From NCBI GenBank assembly GCA_028565635.1, contig JAOXYB010044626.1, forward strand, positions 1-12,499: DNA of 12,499 nucleotides, read 5' to 3'. Every line of letters begins with the position of its first letter. Within the stretch, counting starts at the first letter, position 1. Source of the stretch: Phoronis ovalis. Lineage: Eukaryota > Phoronida > Phoronidae. A program made the translations under genes and the position numbers. Under the pieces are notes generated by a model. The model had not been told where the DNA came from. It searched no databases and saw nothing but the letters and a program-made list of their open reading frames with translations. Below, piece by piece: positions 1 through 7,900 of the stretch.

Positions 1-102
1 GTTTCATATTTAGGATCGCTTGGTGCCAAGTATACAACACATTTTGAACATTCATGGACATGATGGCAAAACTGATGGAGTTATAAAAAAAAATTTTTTT
101 GC

Positions 103-288
103 CTACCTACCTACCCAAATGTTAAAAGTAAGGTCGCGTTTGGGGAAACAAAGATATTTTTAAGACTGGCCTGACATCTATATTTTTAAAAGCACATCAA
201 ATAAGAACTAAGAAAAATTTAAAAAATCTAGTTGGAATTTAAATTTTGGCTAAATTTTAGCTTGGTATAGGTACCGGTATGTAGGTAG
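103..288. mobile_element. Possible MITE-like element with 13-bp imperfect inverted ends
   Basis: CTACCTACCTACC at 103-115 is matched at 12 of 13 positions by the reverse complement of GGTATGTAGGTAG at 276-288, enclosing 186 bases of non-coding AT-rich DNA. No coding capacity and no clear target-site duplication are visible, so the call is tentative. The left end is also simply three CCTA repeats. Confidence 0.3.
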
Positions 289-535
289 TTGGATTTATGT
301 TTTTTTAAGTTTACATTTTGAAAAACAGGAGCTTTTACGCACAATAGCCCCCTTACTAATTACATAAGCATGGGATAGATAAGTAAAGTATACTTTTATT
401 TGTCTATCTTTTGGGAAAATCTAAAGTGAGTAACTTTTCCTAAACTAGTCTTGGCATGTTAAAATAAATCAATTTATGTCGTTTTCCCTGTTCTTTCTTG
501 AATCCAGTCTTTTGTTTAGGTATAATATGGTTCTT

Positions 536-560
536 ATTACATTAAAAAAAATAATGTAAT
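536..560. repeat. Perfect 9-bp hairpin with A7 loop
   Basis: ATTACATTA (536-544) and TAATGTAAT (552-560) are exact reverse complements around AAAAAAA. It lies in the NAT9 intron and has no evident role. Confidence 0.5.
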
Positions 561-736
561 TCAAATATATGAAAAAGCTGATCATTTATTTTTTAATTAT
601 TGCATTTATAGAATGATTAAACTACTGCTATTAAACTCACATGTCCTTAATTTACTATCAAGAGGAAAATCAAAAGCTGTACAACTTGTAACCAGGCAGT
701 TTGAAACAGTTGTCATAAAATATTTTTGTTTTTCAG

Positions 737-874
737 AATGCACATTTGTCATATTAGATGCAAATACATATTCAACAAAAAAAGATGAAGTGTCCGCTAT
801 GATTGGTGATGTTAATTTGTTCTTAAATGATAGCGAGAATCTTCACAGTGCTGAAGTCGAAATCATGATAGCAG
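737..874 (+). CDS. NAT9: NAT9 exon A (first coding exon in window)
   Basis: The acceptor is a pyrimidine-rich tract ending TTTTTCAG and the donor is GCAG|GTTAGA. The first two bases complete a codon begun in the upstream exon (probably Lys, as in the family's K-C-T-F). There follow 45 full codons starting CTFVILDAN and ending EVEIMIA, and one base carries over. It contains the highly conserved GDVNLFL strand. The open frame extends left to 613, but that part is intronic: it does not look like NAT9 and precedes a good acceptor. Confidence 0.92.
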
Positions 875-2568
875 GTTAGATTAATAATTGGATTCTTAAG
901 GCCAAGCTGATTTTTTTACACTTTTAAATAAAAATTCGTGAATAATCCTTATTACATTTTTTCATGCAAAATAAGTGCTTTCTGAAACTTTAACATTATA
1001 CTGTGTGAAATGCACATTTAATGAGACCTCATAAAATTCATAAAGTACTGGTTACCTAATGGTATGCTATGCTTTATACAAATAAACCAGACTCCCATTA
1101 TTTAGTAGGACCAAATTGTAAATACCATGAAAATGATTTGTATACTAAAGGGAGTACTTATTATTTTGAGGAAATTACAAAACCAAAGCTTTTGTTTTGT
1201 TGGTTTAATCTCCACTAAATGTGCTTTTTGTGGCCGACTACTTAGATACACTCAGTAGAGCAGCTTACTAGGAACTTCCCAATAAGTTAATGTACTGTAG
1301 TTTGCACTTGGTTCTTCAATCCATCAACAAGTAATGTCACCGTTTGACTTGTTGGCTCTTGATTTATCGACAAATAGTTTCGTTCTGTTAAAAAGCATCT
1401 CTTTGGTAGATTGGAAACTTTTTGTGATTTTTCATTGGTAAATAGTTTATTTTAATGTGAAGATATATTCTATTGCAGACCCAAACAGTCGTGGCAAAGG
1501 TCGAGGAAAGGAAGCCTTGCTGATTATGTTAAAATATGGTGATCATTCTTTCTGTCTGTATATAAAAATATATTACAAAGTAATGTTATGTCATGTCAGC
1601 TATTTGCTTATCTTTTCCAAAAAGTGATGTGATTTTAAACACAATTTTTCTTATTTCATCTATATAAATATTAGGAAAAGCTGAATATTGAAATGTTTCT
1701 AAAGCTAACAAATCCTGTTTTCAAACAATGAATTTGTATACTGTCTTTATATCTTACAGCTGTAGAAAACCTGGAAATGAAAACATTTACTGCAAAAATA
1801 GGAGAAGCCAACATTAAAAGCCAAAGATTATTTGAAAACATTGGATTTATTCAGGTACAGTTTGTATGTACCATTAAAACATATTAACTTTGGACATTTA
1901 CACAGTTTGAAGAAAAGAGCATTTAAAAAAGAATTTTTGGCATATAGATACAACCAAAATTATTTTTAAATTATGCCTTTATTAACTTTAATCATTTGGT
2001 GTACAATTAGACTGAAGTGCACATAATAAACCTTGTACCATTTTACCTCTTGTGTAGTACATGTAACATATGAAGTATTTATTTTAGTTTTTAAATTATC
2101 TGCATCATATACCAACACACAACATGGCAGGATTTAAACTGCTGTATGCCCATCTAATAAGCCCATTTATATAAATATATGCACTCTATACAACATGCAA
2201 TCAATTTTACGAAGTTGTGGTGTTTTCCAAATAATCTCAATGTGTAATTGTATTTGCAATGCAGGCCCCAAATGAATATTAAACACTCTTAACAACTTGT
2301 TTGCTCTGATTTGTTATACCTGCCTAAAATGTGATTAAGAAAGCTTTTTGATATATATTAATGTAAAACAACCAAAATCTCCGGTAATCTACTTGGTAAA
2401 ACCAAACTGCCTAATGGAATGTGATTGTAATTTTGAAAAACTGAATTTTTCTTTCAGATATCCAGAAGTGCAGTGTTTAAGGAAATCACACTTCAGTTAC
2501 AAGTACACAGTGAATATGAGTCAATGCTGAATGATAAGTTACAACACGTAACAATTACCACGAGGTAG
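737..2568 (+). CDS. NAT9: NAT9-like N-acetyltransferase, 3' four coding exons (gene partial at left edge)
   Basis: Four exons (737-874, 1479-1538, 1760-1854, 2458-2568) join in frame and encode the last 133 full residues of a NAT9-type GNAT acetyltransferase. What is seen: the NAT9 hallmark MIGDVNLFLND, then EVEIMIAD, the acetyl-CoA loop SRGKGRGKEA (fits R/Q-x-x-G-x-G/A), TAKIGEANIKSQRLFENIGF and a C-terminal SAVFKEITLQL, in family order. All introns are GT-AG and the phases match (1, 1, 0). The human protein is about 207 residues, so roughly the first 60-65 are missing, encoded upstream of the window. GNAT proteins move an acetyl group from acetyl-CoA to an amine. Fly Nat9 has been linked to microtubule stability, but the physiological substrate is uncertain. 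The gene converges on the ADAP gene on the other strand. Family assignment is firm; the exact biochemical role is not shown by sequence. Confidence 0.93.
875..1478 (+). other. NAT9 intron between exons A and B
   Basis: Phase-1 GT-AG intron of 604 bases. I see no gene, RNA or strong repeat in it. Confidence 0.8.
1479..1538 (+). CDS. NAT9: NAT9 exon B (acetyl-CoA binding loop)
   Basis: A small 60-base exon with acceptor TATTGCAG|AC and donor TATG|GTGATC. It encodes D-PNSRGKGRGKEALLIMLKY. R-G-K-G-R-G is the GNAT motif A loop that wraps the pyrophosphate of acetyl-CoA. The donor is weak (GTGATC), but a later GTAATG candidate at 1580 gives the wrong phase for the next exon and would insert family-foreign residues. 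Confidence 0.9.
1760..1854 (+). CDS. NAT9: NAT9 exon C
   Basis: Acceptor ATCTTACAG and donor CAG|GTACAG. It completes an Ala codon and adds 31 residues including TAKIGEANIKSQRLFENIGF. This is the GNAT motif B region, where the conserved N and S/R-L-F residues sit on the helix after the acetyl-CoA site. It ends at phase 0. Confidence 0.92.
1855..2457 (+). other. NAT9 intron between exons C and D
   Basis: Phase-0 GT-AG intron of 603 bases, AT-rich, ending in a strong pyrimidine tract. A reading frame open from 2348 into exon D is intronic on its left side and in a different frame from NAT9. Confidence 0.8.
2458..2568 (+). CDS. NAT9: NAT9 terminal coding exon
   Basis: Acceptor TTTTTCTTTCAG, then 36 residues and a TAG stop at 2566-2568. 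It starts ISRSAVFKEITLQLQV, the family's final strand, and ends with a short polar tail VTITTR. The tail is shorter than in vertebrate NAT9. Confidence 0.92.
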   Translation: MSRSAVFKEITLQLQVHSEYESMLNDKLQHVTITTR

Positions 2569-3000
2569 CAGCACCTCTTGTCTAAAACAATGGAATAGTC
2601 CAAAAGACACAATACAACAACAATTTGGTTTACAACCAGAAGCCTAACATTTGCATGTTAAATATTACTAATATTTAAAAAATTCTCTATAAAATATTAG
2701 ATATCTATAAACTATAAAGCATTTTGAAAATATATTTTTGATTGCATAAGACAATTTTATAGTGTTTTTTTTACATGTTTAAGTCTTCCCATCATTTTCA
2801 GATTTCAGATTGAATCAATAATAATTTCACTTAATTTCTAACAATACATTTGCAATGTCAGATGCCCATCTCATCCCTAGAATTAGATAATGTTCTAGGT
2901 TGTATGTGATTTGCAGCCCTGGTGGGTAGTCACTTTTTGAAGTCGACTAGTTGCTTCAAGTCTTAAATATGGAAAGCAATAAATGTTAAAGATTTGGATC
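2569..3000 (+). other. NAT9 3' UTR
   Basis: AT-rich non-coding sequence from the NAT9 stop to just past the first AATAAA (2978-2983). The extent is inferred from that signal only. Confidence 0.5.
2978..2983 (+). terminator. Candidate NAT9 poly(A) signal
   Basis: A canonical AATAAA lies 410 bases after the NAT9 stop, in AT-rich non-coding sequence. It predicts a 3' UTR of about 430 bases (2569 to about 3000). It is the first canonical signal I see after the stop. Another AATAAA at about 3095 falls inside a dispersed repeat. Confidence 0.5.
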
Positions 3001-3062
3001 TCATTTGACACACTTTTTAATATCATTCTAAAATGCTACCTAGCCTAACATGTGTATTTGAC

Positions 3063-3499
3063 CTGTGTTTTCCCTGTATCAAATACGAAGCTGAGCGAAT
3101 AAAAACTGAAGCAGTTATTGTGAGACGAGGAAAGTGTTACGCACAATGAAAAATGTCGAAGATTAAAATCGCTGTTTGACCCGCTTTTCAAGGTCACTAA
3201 AATGTCACCTGCTTATGGCTTTCATAAATCTGCTTATTACGCCCACCAGCTTATGGCTTTCATAAATCCACCTTCGAATCGTCCAGTCAACGTTTCGTCT
3301 TTCTCACAACTCACGCAAAGTAATGTGCACTCTCGGGAACAGACATAGCTGCTAGTCAGCCAGATTGCAAGTAATCTAGGTCAAAATTATGACTGGCCTA
3401 TGGTTCGACGTGTATTTACCCTGTACCAAATATGAAGCTGATCAGGTAAAAACTGAAGCTGTTATCGCTAGGAAAAAAAAGTGTTACGAACCACAATGA
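3063..3499. repeat. Composite dispersed repeat with internal direct duplications
   Basis: Two related blocks, 3063-3149 and 3409-3499, share the order CCCTGTA-CAAATA-GAAGCTGA, AAAACTGAAGC-GTTAT and AAGTGTTACG, 346 bases apart in the same orientation. Between them a 25-base unit (CACC[T/A]GCTTATGGCTTTCAT plus AAATC) occurs at 3206-3230 and 3244-3268 with one mismatch. A diverged copy of the middle part sits at 6617-6684, which shows it is dispersed. It is richer in CpG than its surroundings and has no protein-coding frame. The style matches non-autonomous repeats of mollusc genomes, from general familiarity and not a database match. Confidence 0.65.
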
Positions 3500-4477
3500 C
3501 GCATAGCCTACGACTATATGCCCATGCACTATGTGCGACAAAATATTTTACCTATCGCAAGTACTGTATCACTTGAACATGTTCCTGTACAATGCTATTT
3601 TTAAAAAATAGTCAGCAACTTCAAATAGGTGATATACAGACTGACAAAAGTTGAGCTATATTTGTTCGAGTAAGACTTGAATCCAATTTGGAACTGATTC
3701 AAGAAGCTGTTAAGCTAGTACCATAAGAAATTTAATACAAAGTCAAAATTCAAGCTCAGCTCCATTTGAATAGAGGTCGAACTTAAGAAACATTTCATTT
3801 GATGATACATTTATGCAATATCACTTGAATTGTGAAGATAACATTAAAATTTACCAAATCCTGTTTGGAAAATGTTTTTAAAAAAAAATATGTTTAACAA
3901 AATACAAAAGACAAATGTTATAAAAAAATTAGTAGTAGTAGGAGCTATTTCTGTTAACTAAATGTAGCTACCACATAGAAATATCCACCTAAGCCACACA
4001 AGTACTAAACTTTTTTCCGTCACCTTGTTGTCGTTAGTTCTTTTGTTCAGAAAACAGCTGTATATGATTGCATCTTCATGGAGTTTCAAGAAGTCTTTGA
4101 TCCTAGTGTCTTCTAATGCTTTTGTGATCGTGCCAACACTACAATATGGTGTAAAAAATACAACAATCAGCATTTTTAATTTTGACAATTTACCTAATAA
4201 ACTGTTTTTTTTTGTTAAACTTTTCCATTGGGTGATATGTGTTAGCAATTGTGAATGAAGAAAAATGTTGAAAAATGGCTCCTCTTTAATAATATTAATA
4301 TGTCAAAATAATTATTGCAAACATGAAATAATCAAACAAATTTTTGTATTTTATTGTATCTGGTGTTTTTCCTCTTGGTTTTCCACAGGGTTGATTAATA
4401 GCCCCTTATTAACGATTGTTCAATACAGGATTATCACATTGCATGTAGCGCTAGTTGGTGATGTTTCGATAATACGT
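3500..4477. other. Convergent intergenic region, no gene seen
   Basis: AT-rich DNA between the NAT9 and ADAP 3' ends. Frames on both strands at 3958-4258 (96 and 77 residues) overlap each other, lack recognisable motifs and are best treated as chance frames. Confidence 0.6.
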
Positions 4478-4510
4478 TTTATTTTTAAATCCACAAATCA
4501 TTGATTTATT
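4478..4510 (-). terminator. Candidate ADAP distal poly(A) signals
   Basis: Two AATAAA motifs on the - strand (4510-4505 and 4483-4478) lie about 400-430 bases past the ADAP stop. A third AATAAA overlaps the stop codon itself (4909-4904), probably too early to be the main signal but possible. The true 3' end cannot be chosen from sequence alone. Confidence 0.4.
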
Positions 4511-4908
4511 ATTAAAGTTTTACATACAAAAACATTAATAATGCAGATTAAGTGGAGTGTCTTAATATCAAGTTTTGATAGTATATAAAATATTTTTTTA
4601 AAATAGACCATAATGCAAGCTGGTTTGGCATGTGTCCAACAATTTGGGATTCTATTGATGAATTTGTATAAATGTGCCAGACTCTTAGTTTAAAATTGTT
4701 GAACTGTATTTTATATTTTCCTAGATGGATAAGTTTTGCTGTGAGCATTACAAATTTGAATCTGATATAAAATAAATTCAAATAGATAGTTTTGGTAGTC
4801 AGCAGGATGTATGCTTGGTGAAAGCAACACTTGGGATGAATATGTGCATGCAGTATTGCAGTGCATGTAGTGACATGTGCAACTCACTGTAAGAATTTAG
4901 TATTTTAT

Positions 4909-4991
4909 TTATGCATCATAATCATCAAACTCATCTGTATCATATGCTTCAGAGCTGGGATCAGTTGTAGATGAAAGTTCAAAATCAAGCC
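4909..4991 (-). CDS. ADAP1: ADAP exon 9 (acidic C-terminal tail and stop)
   Basis: Acceptor TTTTGTGTTAAG|GG. It completes Trp367, then gives [16 protein letters not shown] and [10 protein letters not shown] before TAA at 4911-4909. The frame is open, the phase fits exon 8, and the composition (strongly acidic, no lysine) differs from the PH domain. Human ADAP1 ends with a basic tail, so this end is lineage-specific and less certain than the domain exons. The acceptor has a mediocre pyrimidine tract. Confidence 0.82.
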
Positions 4992-7900
4992 CTTAACACA
5001 AAACAAATGACTTTAAAAATATGTTTCATGTCAAAGATTGCCAATACATATAGGGTAGAATTATTATTTGAAACATTGAAACAGTTCTGCTTTTTAGAAC
5101 AAGCACCAGCCTAATGCTAACCCTGTAAAACTCAGGAACAAGTTGAAAAACATTTTTTGTCCAAAATTGCTATCCCTATGTGTCATTTTGACTTTTCTGA
5201 TTTTATTTTTCACAAAAAAATTAAGAAATGATTCTAAAATACTTACAACTGGCATCTTGAGGTGTCAGCTCTTTTTCAATGACTTGTTTCATTGTTTCCA
5301 CCCATTCAGTTCTTTCATCTTCTGTTTCAGCACAGAAAATATAATCCCTGTGTGGTGTTTTTACAGTGAACCCATAACAGTTCGCCTTTTCTTTTTGACC
5401 TGGAGGCACACCCATGCGAACTGCATAGCCATCAGATTTAGCTCCTAATACATAATCACCAGCAGGAAATGCATCCTAAAAATTAAATTCCCAAAGTTTC
5501 ATTTATGTTACTCAATATTTTTGTGAATTGACCAACATTTATGAAATAACAGATAGAAAATTGTCTAATTCTGGTAATTTCACTGAACAATTTTTTTGCT
5601 GATCTGTACGTATGATTCTGGTTTATAACAACTCGACATGACAAAAGGTGTTTTATTTCAAAATGAGCTGAGCTTTGCCAATGAAAGGAAAAGAAAATCA
5701 AGTGACCAGGAAATAAGTCTTTGGTACGTAAATGTACGTTCAGTCTGCGAACACAGTAAATACTATGTTACAAGCAATGCATGAAAGGTAATGACAAAGA
5801 ATAGCAACAAAGAACCATGAAATTTGCTGGTAAATATACACACAAGAGGATCTTCATAGTACAGGAAGGTCCTAGCATCCAAAGTACACCAACGCTTCCT
5901 GTAAGCATCTCCAGATCTGGGTCCAGTCTTGTATAGCCATCCCTCGCGCACAAAATCATGGGTCAGTTGGTCAACTAACTGAAATTCAAAGCATAAAATA
6001 AAATAAAATGTCAAATATGTTTCATGTATGATTCACATTGTCGTACGATTTTCAATATTAAAATACTAAATCAAGCATCCTTTTTTAAGACTAGCCGAAA
6101 TAACATTATTGAAATCCAACCATCCTGAAATCAATACCACCTGATGGTTGTTTTGGAGATTAGTTTGACAAACTTTCGTAATGTTACCTGTTCATCAGGA
6201 ATCATGGGTAAACCTATTCTCAGTCTGTTGAGTTTCGCTGTGCGAATAGCATTATACCAGTCTACTATATCCTAAAAAAGGTAATAGTTACACAGAAAAA
6301 GCATTATGGTAAAAATCAAACTGATTATAGCAACATTTGGACATCACCATGAACCATTTAATTTAAAAAAAAGTTCTTCAGCAGACACAAACACTTGTCA
6401 CTATTTTAAATGTTTAACTTCAATTTTTCTTACAACTTTCTTGCATAAGACAGACTAGCATGTAACAGAGATAGATATTTGGCATACACCAAATTGCACT
6501 CAAAAAGCATTGCCTATTGTTAATCGTTGCCATGTTAGCCAGATGAATAGTATATGTTTCACACCAGCTTTACATATTAAATAAGAGGTCTGTACCTAAA
6601 AATAGCCCATCTACTACACCTGCTGCACAAATGGTTTTCATGTATCAATCTTCAAATCGTCTAGGCAACTCTGTGTCTTTGTGGCCGTAGATGTTCCATG
6701 AAGAATGGACAAAGTCTTATGTAAGACAATGGTATAACTACAGGCACTAGCACCAAATGGAACATTTAGTTTATTTTTAATGAACATGGACATTCTCATG
6801 ACATAATTTATACAGTTCTTTTTGTTTACCTTTCCTTCTTCAGCAAATACAAACAGGTTTCTGAAGGATCCATTATCATTTGGGTATGTTATTTGTAGGC
6901 CATTGATGTTACCTATCTTGTCTGGTACGAATGTTGCATTAATGTTGTCTAGTCTGATAATGGCTTTAGGAACTTTTGCCTAAAAGTGAATAAACTTTGT
7001 GCAATACATCTTTAGAATTTAAGACACAGCCATGATTTTCTGAACAATTAATTTGGAAACCAGAAATGCATTGCCCCAAAGAAAACAAAGATTGTCATAT
7101 CATGAGTCCTTTTTATGGATACTGGACATAGATTAGCCCAAGTTGGCATGATGAAGACAATTATAAAGAAAGCCGACTAACAATGCATGATGTTGATGAT
7201 GCTAATAATGAAAGGTATAGGCACAAATTGAATACAAAAAAAATATCTTGAAAAAATAATAATTGTGACATAACTGTAATATCTTGTCAGTTGCTGCTGG
7301 TCATGATTTGTTTTCATATTCAACATTTATTGAAAGTGTTAACATATTACTTCTTCACAAACTAAGTGCTGCAGTACAGATGTTGTGAAAGTACTTACAT
7401 TTTCTTTATTAAAATAAGCTAGTTTATTTTCTTGCATAGATAAGATGAATCGTCTACTTTGAAACTTGCTATCGTCTTTGCCTCTTTTCCATAGATAGCC
7501 TTCTTTTTCACCAGTCAAATATTGTTGTCGGTCAGGATCCATGAATTCTAATCGTTCATACTTTCCTCTAATCCATTGCTCACGCAGCACTCTACAGATA
7601 ATGGCACATCAAAATAGTTAAACTGGTGCAATACAAATAAGAGGTGCTATGATCGAGCATGAAGTAGAAAGTTTCCATGCAATCTTGATAATAAACAGTA
7701 TTTTTAAATGTCCCTTTTGTTACTTAGACTCACTAAAAAATGTATGTTGGAAAGCAAATTGCAGCCCACTGATCTTTAATTGTGACTGACCTTAGATAAG
7801 TTGAACAAGACTCAGAGATCAACACAAAAAAGCTTCATCTCTTCAGGGCATGTACCTAGTTATTAACAATATCTGGGATGAACATAAAACCAGTTTTGCA

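Larger units (their letters stand above)
1..736. other. NAT9 upstream intron (non-coding)
   Basis: AT-rich sequence before the first NAT9 exon. I searched it for the missing N-terminal NAT9 residues (family pattern of a V-x-L-x-P-Y start and a W-containing helix before K-C-T-F) and found none, so it is taken as intron. It holds a possible inverted-repeat element (103-288) and a small hairpin (536-560). Confidence 0.6.

Noticed and set aside
613-736. Open frame leading into NAT9 exon A, as if coding from an ATG at 613.
   Set aside because: The left part does not resemble NAT9, and a strong acceptor (TTTTTCAG) stands exactly where family similarity begins.
1539-1580. Extension of NAT9 exon B to an alternative donor GTAATG at 1580.
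   Set aside because: It would end in phase 0 while exon C needs phase 1, and would add residues absent from the family.
3958-4258. Overlapping frames on both strands (96 and 77 residues) between the two genes.
   Set aside because: No recognisable motif, mutual overlap on opposite strands, and a position in the convergent 3' region of AT-rich DNA; chance frames fit best.
4861-4880. Near-palindrome GTGCATGTAGTGACATGTGC in the ADAP 3' UTR.
   Set aside because: Only about five central base pairs are contiguous; not distinguishable from chance.
5143-5448. 101-residue + strand frame overlapping ADAP exon 8.
   Set aside because: It is the antisense shadow of the PH2 coding exon plus intron sequence, with no motif of its own.
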